From an uncultured Microbacterium sp. (lineage in GTDB: Bacteria > Actinomycetota > Actinomycetes > Actinomycetales > Microbacteriaceae): 64,000 nt of DNA. The translations under genes were made by a program, and so were the position numbers. A model generated the notes under the pieces. That model was not told where the DNA came from. It did not search any database and saw nothing but the letters and a program-made list of their open reading frames with translations. Shown in pieces: positions 51,585 through 60,643 of the stretch (within the stretch, counting starts at the first letter, position 1; every line of letters begins with the position of its first letter). Location: positions 1-64,000 of the forward strand of contig NZ_CAMFHZ010000005.1 of the NCBI RefSeq assembly GCF_945952435.1. Direction: 5' to 3'.

Positions 51585-52487
51585 TCACGCGCGCGGATGA
51601 GCGAGGCGATACGCGGACGCGAGCCGCTCCGCCGAGACGTGCGTGTAGATCTGGGTCGTGCCGAGGCTCGCGTGCCCGAGGATCTCCTGGACAGCGCGGA
51701 GGTCGGCGCCACCGTCCAGCAGGTGGGTCGCCGCGGAGTGACGGAGGGCATGCGGTCCCACGGTCTCCGCACCGAGGACGGGCGCCAGCACCCGGGCGAC
51801 CAGCTCGTACACCGCACGCGTGCCGAGCTCCCCTCCTCTGACTCCGCGGAAGAGTGCGGGTCCGGGGCGCTCCGTCCGGGACAGGAGCACCGGACGCGCA
51901 CGCCGGAGGTACGCCGCGATCGCGTCGCGAGCGGGGGCTCCGTACGGCACGACGCGCTCCTTGCCTCCCTTGCCGAGCACGCGTGCGGTGCCTCGATCGA
52001 GATCGAGATCGTCGACCGCCAGCCCGCACAACTCGGAGACCCGCATCCCGGATCCGTAGAGGAGCTCGAGGATCGCGCTGTCGCGCAGGTGCACGGGATC
52101 GCCGTCCAGCCCCGCATCCCTCATCTCGTCGAGCAAGATGCGCAGCGCATCGGCCGAGGCGACCGCGGGCAAGGTCCTCCCCCGTTTGGGCGAGACGAGT
52201 CGGAGGCTCGGATCCGATGGAACAAGTCCTGCCTCGGCCGCCCAGCCGAAGAACGCACGCACCGCCGCCGTCCGTCGTGCGAGCGTCGCCCTGGCGTCGC
52301 CCCGTTGTGTGGCACGCCAGAGCCAGTCCCGCAGCGACTCCAGGTCGACGGCAACGAGGTCCGCGTCGTCGCACGCCGTCGCCAGGTCTCGAAGATCGGA
52401 GCGATACGCCCGCACCGTCGACGGGGACAGCCGGCGCACGCGGGCGAGGTGCTCCGTGAACGTCGCCGCCGCCTCAGACACTCGCAT
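51585..52487 (-). CDS. xerC: Tyrosine recombinase XerC
   Basis: A 300-aa tyrosine recombinase. The N-terminal SAM-like domain has LSPSTVRAYRSDLRDLA; the catalytic residues are Arg in YGSGMRVSELCGL, Lys in LGKGGKERVV, HALRHSAATH (H-x-x-R), HASLGTTQ and Tyr in IYTHV. It resolves chromosome dimers at dif with XerD and FtsK. It lies in the conserved xerC-dprA-comM-yraN neighbourhood and so is a housekeeping recombinase, not an integrase. Confidence 0.94.
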   Translation of the reverse strand: MRVSEAAATFTEHLARVRRLSPSTVRAYRSDLRDLATACDDADLVAVDLESLRDWLWRATQRGDARATLARRTAAVRAFFGWAAEAGLVPSDPSLRLVSPKRGRTLPAVASADALRILLDEMRDAGLDGDPVHLRDSAILELLYGSGMRVSELCGLAVDDLDLDRGTARVLGKGGKERVVPYGAPARDAIAAYLRRARPVLLSRTERPGPALFRGVRGGELGTRAVYELVARVLAPVLGAETVGPHALRHSAATHLLDGGADLRAVQEILGHASLGTTQIYTHVSAERLASAYRLAHPRA

Positions 52488-52667
52488 GTCATCAAGGATG
52501 GCGCGTGCCGCGGCCCCGTCCGGGAGCACGCGCGGACGACGGTGTCTCCCATGTCCGTCCCCGTGCCCGCGGCCGTCGTCCTGGCGCTGCATGGCGTTCG
52601 CACGGCACTGCGCCCGTCAACGGCGTCTCCCGATCGGCACACTGGGCGGATCGTTCACTCGACGTCG

Positions 52668-53903
52668 CTAAAGGGGCATGCTGCGCCACCCTCGTTCGGT
52701 CCGGAGTACGCCGCCCTCCAGCTCGAGGACGCCCAGGAGCGCTTCGACGTGCTCGACGCTCAGACCGCTCCGCTGTGCGAGCTCCTCGGGCGTCCTCGGG
52801 ACACGGGCACTCAGTACGTCGGCGAGGCGCTCGAGCTCAGGATCCTGCTGCGGGATCGTCGACCCCACGCCGATGTGTCCGAGAAGCTCCTTGACGTCCG
52901 CGGCGGACGTCACACAGCGCGCGTCGTAGTCGCGCAGGAGCCGGTGGCATCCGGCCGACGTCGCCGACGTCACGGCGCCAGGCACGGCGCCGAGCGGGCG
53001 TCCGAGTGTCGCGGCGTGTCCTGCGGTGTTCAGCGAGCCGCTGCGCCACCCCGCCTCGACCACGACCGTGGCCCGAGCGAGCGCGGCGATCACTCTGTTC
53101 CGTTCGAGAAAGCGCCAACGCGTCGGCGCTCCCCCGCAGGCGACCTCGCTCACCAGGGCGCCATCCGCAACGATCCGTTCGAACAACGCGGCGTGGCCGG
53201 CCGGATAGGCACGGTCGAGACCACCGGCGAGCACAGCCACGGTTTTGCCTCCCGCCCGCAGCGCGGCGCGATGCGCGACACCGTCGATGCCGTACGCCCC
53301 ACCCGAGACGACGACGAGTCCGTCCGCGGCGAGGCTCCCCGCGAGCTCGCCCGCCACATGCTCTCCGTAATTCGACGATGCTCGCGCGCCGACGATCGCG
53401 ACACCCGTGTCGGACAGCACCGTGACATCGCCGCGCACCCAGAGCGCAAGCGGGCGGTGATCTCCGAGATCGGCGAGGTGCTCCGGCCAGTCCTGGTCCC
53501 CAGGGAGGAGCACTCGCAGACCGACCCGGACCGCAGTGCTCATCGCCTGACGCAGATACGTCGCCTCGAGTCTGGCGCCCCAGCGCGACCGTCCCTCCTG
53601 CAGAGCTCGCAGGGCCGGACGTCCGTCGCCACCGTCGTCCGCGCCTCCGGGCGGTGCGGACAGATCTCCGAAGACATAGTCCAGCGCATCCTCCGGACCG
53701 AGCGCGGCGACGAGCGCGCCGGCGACCCGGTCCCCCGGCTCGGTGACCAGGTTCCACAGGAGCGCATCCCGCACCGAGGGATGGTCTGCATCCTCATGAA
53801 GCCTCGCCGCGTCCTGCCGGAAGGATGCGTCCTCACGCGCCTGCCGCAGCCTGAGACGCAACTCTGCCGACCCCGTCCTGGTTCTCGCCGGCACGGTGCT
53901 CAT
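52668..53903 (-). CDS. dprA: DNA-processing protein DprA
   Basis: A 411-aa protein with the Rossmann-like DprA core: VAIVGARASSNYGEHVA, VVSGGAYGIDGVAHRAAL, AVLAGGLDRAYPAGHAALFERI and RFLERNRVIAALA. The C-terminal 60 residues form a winged-helix-like DprA domain (TPEELAQRSGLSVEHVEALL). DprA loads RecA on incoming single-stranded DNA. The stop of comM overlaps its start, so comM and dprA are coupled. Other competence genes are not in the window. Confidence 0.95.
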   Translation of the reverse strand: MSTVPARTRTGSAELRLRLRQAREDASFRQDAARLHEDADHPSVRDALLWNLVTEPGDRVAGALVAALGPEDALDYVFGDLSAPPGGADDGGDGRPALRALQEGRSRWGARLEATYLRQAMSTAVRVGLRVLLPGDQDWPEHLADLGDHRPLALWVRGDVTVLSDTGVAIVGARASSNYGEHVAGELAGSLAADGLVVVSGGAYGIDGVAHRAALRAGGKTVAVLAGGLDRAYPAGHAALFERIVADGALVSEVACGGAPTRWRFLERNRVIAALARATVVVEAGWRSGSLNTAGHAATLGRPLGAVPGAVTSATSAGCHRLLRDYDARCVTSAADVKELLGHIGVGSTIPQQDPELERLADVLSARVPRTPEELAQRSGLSVEHVEALLGVLELEGGVLRTERGWRSMPL

Positions 53904-55429
53904 GCCGTGATCCCCTTCTTCAGGAAAAGCGCCCGACCGACGTGAGCGAGTCGTGGCGTGTCAGCTCCGTCGAGGTCCGCGACGGACCATGCCAGCCGCA
54001 GCACTCTGTCGTAGCCGCGCAGGGTGATCGCGCCCCGTTGCAGCGCCCGATCGAGCGGAGCCCGTGCGTCCGCGGGAAGACGACGATCGCCCTGCCTCAA
54101 CCAGGTGCCCGGCACGTGCGCGTTCCGTCGCCACGGCAGATCCCGCCACCGCCGCGCGGCCCGCTCCCTCGCCTCGATCACCCGGGCACGCGCCTCCGCG
54201 GTGGTCAGTGTTCCTCGTTCCTGACGAGCCGCATCCGCCGCGGAGACCCGGCCCACGTGCACGTCGATGTCGAGACGATCACGGATCGGACCGGACAGGC
54301 GCGCGGCGTAGCGCCGTATGGCGGACGGCGGACACACGCACTCCTCGCCGACCACGCCGTAGACGCCGCACGGGCACGGATTCGTGGCCAGCACGAGCTG
54401 GAATCTCGCGGGGAACCGGGAGGTGAACTCCGAGCGATGGATCTCGATCGTGCCGGATTCGAGCGGCTGACGCAGCGCGTCCAGCACGGCCCGCGGCGCT
54501 TCGGCGGCCTCGTCGAGGAACAGCAGGCCGGTGTGCGCCCTCGCGATCGCGCCGGGCCGCGGGATGCTCGATCCGCCGCCGATGAGCGCGGCGATCGACG
54601 CGCTGTGATGCGGTGCGACGAACGGCGGTCGCAGATCGAGTCTCGTCTGCGGCTCGCCCATGAGCGAGCGGATGGACGTCGCCTCCAGCGCCTCGTCCTC
54701 GTCCAGATCGGGAAGGATTCCCGCCAAACGGCGGGCGAGCATGGTCTTGCCGGCCCCCGGAGGTCCGGTGAGCAGCACGTGATGGCCTCCGGCCGCCGCC
54801 ACCACGAGCGCGGCGACCGCATCGTCCTGCCCGATCACATCGGACAGCTCGTCCGTGGGGGCCTCCCGCTCGAGACGCTCCGGGATGAGCACGGGTTCGG
54901 GACACCCCGGATCCGCGATCTCGGCGCCGTGCAGCAGGGCGACGTGCGCAAGGCTCGCGGCCGCATGCACCTCGATACCCGGCACCAAACGCGCCTCAGC
55001 CTCGTTCGCGAATGGAACGACCGCGCGATCGAAGCCCGCCTGACGCGCGGCGTGCAACGCCGGGAGCACCCCCATGACCGGCCGCAGGCGCCCGTCGAGG
55101 CCAAGTTCGCCGAGGTGGACGGTCCGCGCGAGCGAGGAGGCGTCGAGACCTCCCTCGGTGCCCAGGGCGGCGATCGCGATGGCCAGGTCGAACGCCGACC
55201 CGTGTTTGGGCAGGCTGGCCGGCGACAGGTTCACCGTCAGCTTGCGACGAGGCAGATCGAGCCCGCTGTTGCGGCAGGCGTTGTGCACGCGTCGGACCGC
55301 CTCCCCGAGAGCACGATCGGCGAGCCCGATCAGATCGAACCCCGGGGTCTGCTGCGACAGGTCGGCCTCGACATCGATCATCGCGCCGCTGACACCCGTC
55401 AACGCCACCGCCCAGGTGCGCGCGGTCAC
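53900..55429 (-). CDS. comM: YifB/ComM family Mg-chelatase-like AAA ATPase
   Basis: A 509-aa protein: an N-terminal Lon-protease-like subdomain (LPKHGSAFDLAIAIAAL), then AAA core with Walker A GPPGAGKTML, Walker B GLLFLDEAAEA and NPCPCGVYGVVGEECVCPP Cys cluster. ComM is a helicase promoting branch migration in natural transformation, in species where it was tested. GTG at 55429 overlaps the yraN stop. Confidence 0.94.
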   Translation of the reverse strand: MTARTWAVALTGVSGAMIDVEADLSQQTPGFDLIGLADRALGEAVRRVHNACRNSGLDLPRRKLTVNLSPASLPKHGSAFDLAIAIAALGTEGGLDASSLARTVHLGELGLDGRLRPVMGVLPALHAARQAGFDRAVVPFANEAEARLVPGIEVHAAASLAHVALLHGAEIADPGCPEPVLIPERLEREAPTDELSDVIGQDDAVAALVVAAAGGHHVLLTGPPGAGKTMLARRLAGILPDLDEDEALEATSIRSLMGEPQTRLDLRPPFVAPHHSASIAALIGGGSSIPRPGAIARAHTGLLFLDEAAEAPRAVLDALRQPLESGTIEIHRSEFTSRFPARFQLVLATNPCPCGVYGVVGEECVCPPSAIRRYAARLSGPIRDRLDIDVHVGRVSAADAARQERGTLTTAEARARVIEARERAARRWRDLPWRRNAHVPGTWLRQGDRRLPADARAPLDRALQRGAITLRGYDRVLRLAWSVADLDGADTPRLAHVGRALFLKKGITA

Positions 55430-55788
55430 CGCAGATCCCGAAGGTGCTCGAGCGTGCCGGTCGCCGGATTCGCGCCGACGATCCCGATCGCCTCGAGCCG
55501 CAGCACCACCCCTCCACCGTGCGATGGGTGCTCACGCACCCACGCCAGCGCAAGGCGCCAGAGACGCGCCCGCTTGCGCTCGTCGATCGCCTCGAACGGG
55601 TGCCCGTAGTCGAGCGTGCTTCTCGTCTTCACCTCGACGAACGCCAAGACGCCGGGCGCCTGCGCGACGATGTCGAGCTCGCCCTGGTCGCACCGCCAGT
55701 TGCGGTCGAGGATCCGGTACCCGAGCGCGCGCAGATGCGTCGCGGCCCTGTCCTCCCCCGCTCGACCCAGATCGTCCTTTGTTGTCAT
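55426..55788 (-). CDS. YraN/UPF0102 family protein (restriction-endonuclease-like fold)
   Basis: A 120-aa protein starting MTTKDDLGRAGEDRAATHLRALGYRILDRNWRC with the nuclease-like core LDIVAQAPGVLAFVEVKTRS (D...E-V-K). Role unknown, though it lies with DNA-uptake/recombination genes in most actinobacteria. ATG at 55788 has CATGCT 6 nt upstream. It heads yraN-comM-dprA. Confidence 0.9.
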   Translation of the reverse strand: MTTKDDLGRAGEDRAATHLRALGYRILDRNWRCDQGELDIVAQAPGVLAFVEVKTRSTLDYGHPFEAIDERKRARLWRLALAWVREHPSHGGGVVLRLEAIGIVGANPATGTLEHLRDLR

Positions 55789-55794
55789 GCCGAC

Positions 55795-55800
55795 AGCATG
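55795..55800 (-). promoter_or_regulatory. Leaderless-like -10 (CATGCT) of yraN
   Basis: Minus-strand CATGCT is 6 nt before the ATG at 55788. Confidence 0.35.
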
Positions 55801-55801
55801 T

Positions 55802-55869
55802 CCAACCCGGCGACGCCGCAGGGCGCGATGTGCGCAACCGGTGCGGAGACGGTCAGGACGCCGGGTTGG
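55802..55869. repeat. 11-bp perfect inverted repeat enclosing two short stems
   Basis: CCAACCCGGCG (55802-55812) pairs with CGCCGGGTTGG (55859-55869). The 46-nt loop holds GCGC-GATGT-GCGC and ACCG/CGGT, so the whole can fold as a three-way junction in the 99-bp gap between DUF2469 and yraN. It may be a terminator for the DUF2469 gene or a structured RNA. Confidence 0.55.
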
Positions 55870-55887
55870 GGAGGACGTTCCGGAGGA

Positions 55888-56214
55888 TCACTCCCCGTCG
55901 AGCGACAGCTCCTGGGGAAGCTCGAACTCCCGACGGGAGAGCTCCTCCACATTGACATCCTTGAACGTCAGCACGCGCACGGCCTTGACGAAGCGGTCGG
56001 CGCGGTAGATGTCCCACACCCACACGTCGTTCATCGAGACCTCGAAGTAGAAGTCGTGCTCGGTGTCACGGCGCACCACGTTGACCTCGTTCGCGAGGTA
56101 GAAGCGACGCTCGGTCTCCACCACGAACTGGAACTGCTGCACCACGTCGCGGTACTCGCGGTACAGGGCGAGCTCGAGCTCACGGTCGTAGTCGTCGAAG
56201 GCGTCGTCATCCAT
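55888..56214 (-). CDS. DUF2469 family protein
   Basis: A 108-aa acidic protein: MDDDAFDDYDRELELALYREYRDVVQQFQFVVETERRFYLANEV is the family start, followed by EHDFYFEVSMNDVWVWDIYR. DUF2469 is confined to actinobacteria and always near rnhB/lepB; no function is known. GGAGGAA precedes the ATG, with TAGGAT 9 nt upstream of it. Confidence 0.9.
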   Translation of the reverse strand: MDDDAFDDYDRELELALYREYRDVVQQFQFVVETERRFYLANEVNVVRRDTEHDFYFEVSMNDVWVWDIYRADRFVKAVRVLTFKDVNVEELSRREFELPQELSLDGE

Positions 56215-56288
56215 GGTTCCTCCATCCTACGAGGAGCGCATCCCGAACGCGGCACGCGCAGTGAGCGAGGCCGTCGCCGGATCGGACG

Positions 56289-56945
56289 TCAGAACAGTGT
56301 GGGTGCGTCCGCGATCGCCCAAGAGGAACGGTGATGGCGCGTCAGTCCTCGCTCTCGGATCGCCGCCCGGTGCTCCACGCTCGCGTACCCCTTGTTCCGC
56401 TCCCACTGATACGCGGCATGCGCGGAAGCGAGCTGCACCATGAGCGCATCGCGCGCGACCTTCGCGATCACCGACGCGGCGGAGACCGCGGCGCAGTCGC
56501 GGTCCGCCTTGACGATCGGGCGCACGCGGAGGGCGCCAGGGTGCACGGCGGAGACGTAGTCGTGATTGCCGTCGAGCAGGACCAGCGCCTCTGCGGCGTC
56601 GTAGGTCTCGGCGCAGGCGGCGATGATCGCCCGCGAGGCGGCGATCCCCAGGGCCCGCATGATCCCGTGCTCGTCGATCTCCGTGCTCTCCGCCCAGCCG
56701 ACGGCGCTCGCGGGCGCCCAGGCGGAGGCGCGCTCCGCCACCTCGGCGCGGCGGCGCTCGGGGACCAGTTTCGAATCCCGCAACCCCTGCGGCACGCGCC
56801 GCCGCGCGGCCGCCGCGTCGACGACCGTCGCGCCGACCGCGACCGGGCCCGCAAGCGCGCCCCGGCCGACCTCGTCCAGGCAGATCAGCAGCGAGTGCTC
56901 ACGCAGCAGGCGGCGCTCCAGCGTGAGACTAGGCTCGGCGACCAT
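56289..56945 (-). CDS. rnhB: Ribonuclease HII
   Basis: A 218-aa RNase H fold enzyme removing ribonucleotides from DNA. Catalytic acids lie in LLICLDEVGRGALAGPV (D-E), VLLDGNHDYV and KADRDCAAVSAASVIAKV. ATG at 56945 overlaps the lepB end by 17 bp. The order lepB-rnhB-DUF2469-yraN is an actinobacterial standard. Confidence 0.95.
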   Translation of the reverse strand: MVAEPSLTLERRLLREHSLLICLDEVGRGALAGPVAVGATVVDAAAARRRVPQGLRDSKLVPERRRAEVAERASAWAPASAVGWAESTEIDEHGIMRALGIAASRAIIAACAETYDAAEALVLLDGNHDYVSAVHPGALRVRPIVKADRDCAAVSAASVIAKVARDALMVQLASAHAAYQWERNKGYASVEHRAAIRERGLTRHHRSSWAIADAPTLF

Positions 56946-57714
56946 GTCGTCGCCGTCCCCGGGCCTGCGGATCGGGCACGCCGTTGAACACCGCGTAGTG
57001 CCCGTCGATCGTGCCGAAGCGATCGAACGGCCACGTGATGAAGAACGCACGGCCCACGATGTTGTCCATGGGCACGAAGCCGTGCCCGGGCTGCTGCTGG
57101 TGGTAGCGCGAGTCCTCCGAGCGCGTGCGGTTGTCGCCGAGAACCCAGACCGTGCCCGCGGGTACCGTCACGTCGAACGGGATGCTGGACGCGCGATCGT
57201 CGCCGACGCCCGGCTTGAGGTAGGAGGTCTCGTCGATCGGCGCACCGTTCACGGTGAGCTGGCCGAGCGAGTTGCAGCAGACCACGTGGTCGCCCGGAAG
57301 CCCGATCAGGCGCTTGACCAGATGGTCGTCGGAGTCGGGTGCGGCGATCCCGACCAGAGTGAGGAACCACTCCCCTGCGTCCAGAAGCGGCGAACGCGGC
57401 GGCTGAGCCGGGGCGGCGGGCAGCCATCCGCCCGGGTCCTTGAACACGATCACGTCGCCGCGGTGATACCCGTTCCAGTGCGGGGTGAGCTCGTCGACGA
57501 GGATCCGGTCCTTGATGAGCAGCGTGTTCTCCATCGACCCGGAGGGGATGAAGAAACTGCGGACCACGAACGTCTTCACGAGGAACGAGACGAGGACGGC
57601 GACGAGCAGGATCACCAGCACGTCGCGGAGGAACACGAGCCATCCCCGGCGAGCCGGAGCCGACCTGCGCTCCTGCCGTTCACCGACCGGCTCGACCGCG
57701 ATCTCGTCCGTCAT
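56929..57714 (-). CDS. lepB: Signal peptidase I
   Basis: A 261-aa membrane protease: one N-terminal helix (about 28-50), catalytic Ser in FFIPSGSMENTL, catalytic Lys in HLVKRLIGLPGDHVV and GDNRTRSEDSRYH. It removes signal peptides from exported proteins on the outside of the membrane. It overlaps rnhB at its 3' end. rplS lies upstream behind a strong terminator. Confidence 0.96.
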   Translation of the reverse strand: MTDEIAVEPVGERQERRSAPARRGWLVFLRDVLVILLVAVLVSFLVKTFVVRSFFIPSGSMENTLLIKDRILVDELTPHWNGYHRGDVIVFKDPGGWLPAAPAQPPRSPLLDAGEWFLTLVGIAAPDSDDHLVKRLIGLPGDHVVCCNSLGQLTVNGAPIDETSYLKPGVGDDRASSIPFDVTVPAGTVWVLGDNRTRSEDSRYHQQQPGHGFVPMDNIVGRAFFITWPFDRFGTIDGHYAVFNGVPDPQARGRRRHGRRA

Positions 57715-57783
57715 CCGCCATCCTTCACCGCCGTGGACCGTCGTCCGACGGCATCGTCCAGCATCTCACGTCCCTGCGCAAAA

Positions 57784-57818
57784 GAAGCGCCCCGGGACGT
57801 CGTGTCCCGGGGCGCTTC
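57784..57818 (-). terminator. Intrinsic terminator of rplS
   Basis: A perfect 15-bp stem (GAAGCGCCCCGGGAC with GTCCCGGGGCGCTTC) and 5-nt loop followed by TTTT on the minus strand, 13 bp after the rplS stop. Confidence 0.85.
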
Positions 57819-57831
57819 GAGGAGACCGAGG

Positions 57832-58182
57832 TCAGCGCGCGTCGCGCTTCTCCTTGATCTTCGCCTTCTTGCCGCGCAGGTTGCGGAGGTAGTAGAGCTT
57901 CGCGCGACGCACGTCACCGCGCGTGACGACCTCGATGTGGTCGATCACCGGGGAGTGCACGGGGAAGGTGCGCTCGACGCCCACCTGGAAGCTGATCTTG
58001 CGGACCGTGAAGGTCTCGCGCACGCCGTCGCCCGAGCGGCCGATGACGGCGCCCTGGAAGACCTGGATACGAGAGCGGCTGCCCTCGACGATGTTGACGT
58101 GCACCTTCACGGTGTCGCCGGGGAAGAAGTCGGGGATGTCGGAGCGGAGCGAAGCCGCGTCGACGGCGTCGAGGATCTGCAT
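57832..58182 (-). CDS. rplS: 50S ribosomal protein L19
   Basis: A 116-aa L19: [39 protein letters not shown] and [21 protein letters not shown]. The ATG at 58182 ([12 protein letters not shown]) is preferred over the in-frame GTG at 58200, because GAGAGAGA gives it a ribosome-binding site. It is a monocistronic unit ended by a strong terminator. Confidence 0.97.
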   Translation of the reverse strand: MQILDAVDAASLRSDIPDFFPGDTVKVHVNIVEGSRSRIQVFQGAVIGRSGDGVRETFTVRKISFQVGVERTFPVHSPVIDHIEVVTRGDVRRAKLYYLRNLRGKKAKIKEKRDAR

Positions 58183-58366
58183 GATCGTCTCTCTCTGCAC
58201 TCGCCTCAGGTCGCGTGCACGTCAGAAGGAAAAGGAAGGGTGTGTGCCGAACGGCGCGCGAGGCGTCCGCGGGTTCCCCTGAGGCAGAACCGGGTCACGG
58301 CACAAAGCACTATTCTGCCATGCTTCGCCGACGCCGCCAAAACGACCTCGTCGCCGGAGCGGCCGA

Positions 58367-58897
58367 TCAGCGCGCGGCGCGGTCGTCTCCGGCGGAGCCG
58401 GTCTCGGAGATCACGATGATCTCCCCGCCCTGACGAGCGCCCGCCTGGACGGTTTCCTCTCGGATCCCGCCGTTCGGATCTGGGAATGCGGCGCGGCCGT
58501 CAACCGTGAACACGGCACGCCCGCGAGCAGCCACGTCCTTCCACAGCTGCCACAGTGTCGACCAGAACACCACCAAGAACGCGACGATGGCCGCAGCGAG
58601 GATCCACCCGAAGACCGCCTGCGGGAAAAAGCCCACCGCGATCGTGAGCCCGTGCCAGAGGGTGAGCCCCGCGACGTCACGCCAGGACACGGCCCGCTGC
58701 TCGCGGACCGTCGGACGCGCGCGGATCAGCAGCGCGAGCACCACCTCGCCGATGAGAACGGACGGCAGGGCGACGAACAGCGTCCAGAGGAACGCCCATC
58801 CCCCGGCGTGGAAGATCCCCCAACCGATGAGCAGCCAGACGGGCAGGGCGAGCGCGGCCGGGAAGAGCCAGGAGAAGAACACGCGCCGGATCCACAT
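58367..58897 (-). CDS. Membrane protein of unknown function, about four TM
   Basis: A 176-aa protein with four hydrophobic segments: FFSWLFPAALALPVWLLIGWG, WAFLWTLFVALPSVLIGEVVLALLI, GLTLWHGLTIAVGFFPQAVFG and WILAAAIVAFLVVFWSTLWQLW, then a hydrophilic tail with ISETGSAGDD. ATG at 58897 has TACGAT 6 nt upstream, predicting a leaderless mRNA. No family is recognised; it is often left as a transporter-like permease in annotations. Confidence 0.75.
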   Translation of the reverse strand: MWIRRVFFSWLFPAALALPVWLLIGWGIFHAGGWAFLWTLFVALPSVLIGEVVLALLIRARPTVREQRAVSWRDVAGLTLWHGLTIAVGFFPQAVFGWILAAAIVAFLVVFWSTLWQLWKDVAARGRAVFTVDGRAAFPDPNGGIREETVQAGARQGGEIIVISETGSAGDDRAAR

Positions 58898-58903
58898 ACC
58901 GAG

Positions 58904-58909
58904 ATCGTA
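58904..58909 (-). promoter_or_regulatory. Leaderless -10 (TACGAT) of the four-TM protein gene
   Basis: Minus-strand TACGAT is 6 nt before the ATG at 58897. It decides that start over the upstream in-frame codons. Confidence 0.5.
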
Positions 58910-59034
58910 CGCATGCGCGTCGCGTCGATCCTTGGGCGTTCGCTGAGAGCATCGCGCCTCGGGCCGCCGACCTCCCGTCCGGTGCGAAGGGCGCCGTCCC
59001 ATGCGGAAGAATGGAGGGGACGAGAGGAACACCG

Positions 59035-59817
59035 ATGATCGAACTGCGCACGCCGGCCGAGATCGACGAGATGCGGGCCGCGGGGCGGTTCGTGGCCGAG
59101 ACGCTGGCCACACTCCGCGAGGAGACGAAGGTCGGCACGAACCTGCTCGCGATCGACCGCCGAGCGCACGACATGATCCGCAAGGCCGGGGCAGAGTCCT
59201 GCTACATCGACTACCACCCGTCGTTCGGCGCGAGCCCGTTCGGCAAGGTCATCTGCACCTCCGTGAACGACGCGGTGCTGCACGGCCTGCCTCACGACTA
59301 CACCCTGCGGGACGGCGATCTCGTCTCCCTCGACTTCGCGGTCTCGGTCGACGGCTGGGTCGCGGACTCGGCGGTCTCCTTCGTCGTCGGCACCGCGCGC
59401 GATGAGGATCTGCGACTCATCGACACGGCCGAGAGGGCACTGGACGCCGCGATCTCCTCCGCCGTGGTCGGCAACCGGATCGGTGACATCTCGGCCTCGA
59501 TCGCCGAGGTCGCGCACGGCGAGGGCTACTCGATCAACACGGACTTCGGCGGACACGGAGTCGGACGTGTCATGCACGGCGACCCGCACGTCCCGAACGA
59601 CGGCCGCGCCGGCCGCGGCTTCCCGCTGCGCGCAGGGCTCGTCATGGCGCTCGAGCCGTGGTTCCTCGCGACGACGGACGAACTCGTCACGGACCCCGAC
59701 GGGTGGACCCTGCGCAGCGCGGACGGCTCGCGGGGCGCGCACGCCGAGCACACCGTGGCGATCACCGAGGATGGCCCGATCATCCTCACCGACCGTTCGT
59801 TCCTCGGCGTGCGCTGA
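59035..59817 (+). CDS. map: Methionine aminopeptidase type I
   Basis: A 260-aa pita-bread metallopeptidase: FGKVICTSVNDAVLHGLP, metal ligands Asp in SLDFAVSVDGWVADSAVSF, His in GGHGVGRVMHGD, Glu in VMALEPWFL and Glu in HAEHTVAI. It removes initiator Met after Def acts. GAGAGG precedes the ATG at 59035. Many actinobacteria have a second map near secY; this one is isolated. Confidence 0.96.
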   Translation: MIELRTPAEIDEMRAAGRFVAETLATLREETKVGTNLLAIDRRAHDMIRKAGAESCYIDYHPSFGASPFGKVICTSVNDAVLHGLPHDYTLRDGDLVSLDFAVSVDGWVADSAVSFVVGTARDEDLRLIDTAERALDAAISSAVVGNRIGDISASIAEVAHGEGYSINTDFGGHGVGRVMHGDPHVPNDGRAGRGFPLRAGLVMALEPWFLATTDELVTDPDGWTLRSADGSRGAHAEHTVAITEDGPIILTDRSFLGVR

Positions 59818-59860
59818 CGAGGGCTCCGAAGGCCACGCCCGCTGCTCGCCCACCTCGGGT

Positions 59861-60598
59861 TCAGAGGGAACGGTAGACGAAGACCTCCGTGACCTGCGGA
59901 AGCGTGAACCGCGACCGACCCGCCGTCGCGGGGTCGGTATCGAGCACGTCTTCGATGAGGGCGACCATCCGTGCGCTCTCGAGCGGGTCGGCTGCGAGGA
60001 ACGAGCTGACGGTCAACCAGCGTGCGATGTATTCGTCACGACCGATCGATTCGAACCAGGGCACATGGACGACTCGCGGACCCTCGAAGCCGGGCAGGTG
60101 CTCGGACGGGCCATCCAGGGCGGACGGTCCTGGTTCCAGGGCCGGGTGGGCGATGCGGCTGCAGGCACGGTCCCAGGTGCAGTCCGGAACAGAGCGGTTC
60201 CAGACGAGCCCGAGCACTCCCTGCGGGACGAGCACCCGTCGGATCTCGGCACACGCTCGCTCGCGATCGAACCAGTGGAAGGCCTGTGCGGCGACGACCG
60301 CGTCGACGCTTGCCGCGCGGAGCGGGATCTCCTCGGCCGATCCGTCCCTGGCGTCCACCGCGGGGAGCTTGCGCATGAGGACGGCGCGCATCGGGTCCGA
60401 AGGCTCGACCGCGATGACGCGATCGGCGCGGTCGATCAGCAGTTCGGTGAACTTGCCTGTACCGGCGCCGAGGTCCAGGACACTTCCGACCGGGCCAGGG
60501 AGGACCTCGGCCGCGGCCTCCTCGGGAAAACCGGGGCGGCGCAGGTCGTATTCCTCGCCGATGCGCCGGAAAGACGCGGCCAGCCGCAGATCCACCAT
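59861..60598 (-). CDS. Class I SAM-dependent methyltransferase
   Basis: A 245-aa protein with SAM-binding VLDLGAGTGKFTELL (about 40-54), acidic motif II VIAVEPSDPMRAVL and AAQAFHWFDRERACAEIRRVL, typical of type 11 methyltransferases. The substrate is unknown. ATG at 60598 was chosen because TAGCGT lies 7 nt upstream. Confidence 0.82.
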   Translation of the reverse strand: MVDLRLAASFRRIGEEYDLRRPGFPEEAAAEVLPGPVGSVLDLGAGTGKFTELLIDRADRVIAVEPSDPMRAVLMRKLPAVDARDGSAEEIPLRAASVDAVVAAQAFHWFDRERACAEIRRVLVPQGVLGLVWNRSVPDCTWDRACSRIAHPALEPGPSALDGPSEHLPGFEGPRVVHVPWFESIGRDEYIARWLTVSSFLAADPLESARMVALIEDVLDTDPATAGRSRFTLPQVTEVFVYRSL

Positions 60599-60605
60599 GC
60601 CGACG

Positions 60606-60611
60606 ACGCTA
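60606..60611 (-). promoter_or_regulatory. Leaderless -10 (TAGCGT) of the methyltransferase gene
   Basis: Minus-strand TAGCGT is 7 nt before the ATG at 60598. It follows closely the end of trmD on the same strand. Confidence 0.5.
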
Positions 60612-60643
60612 GCAGCCACCTCGCCGCGGGACCGCGCCGAGCC

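Noticed and set aside
51585..52487. XerC as sign of a mobile element
   Set aside because: Its neighbourhood is the conserved xerC-dprA-comM order and there are no att repeats, phage genes or composition shifts.
52492..52689. Small open frames between xerC and dprA
   Set aside because: No recognisable protein features or start signals; composition is that of random high-GC frames.
53900..55429. DprA/ComM/YraN as evidence of a competence island
   Set aside because: These genes are kept in non-competent actinobacteria too; no comEA/comEC or pilus gene is in the window.
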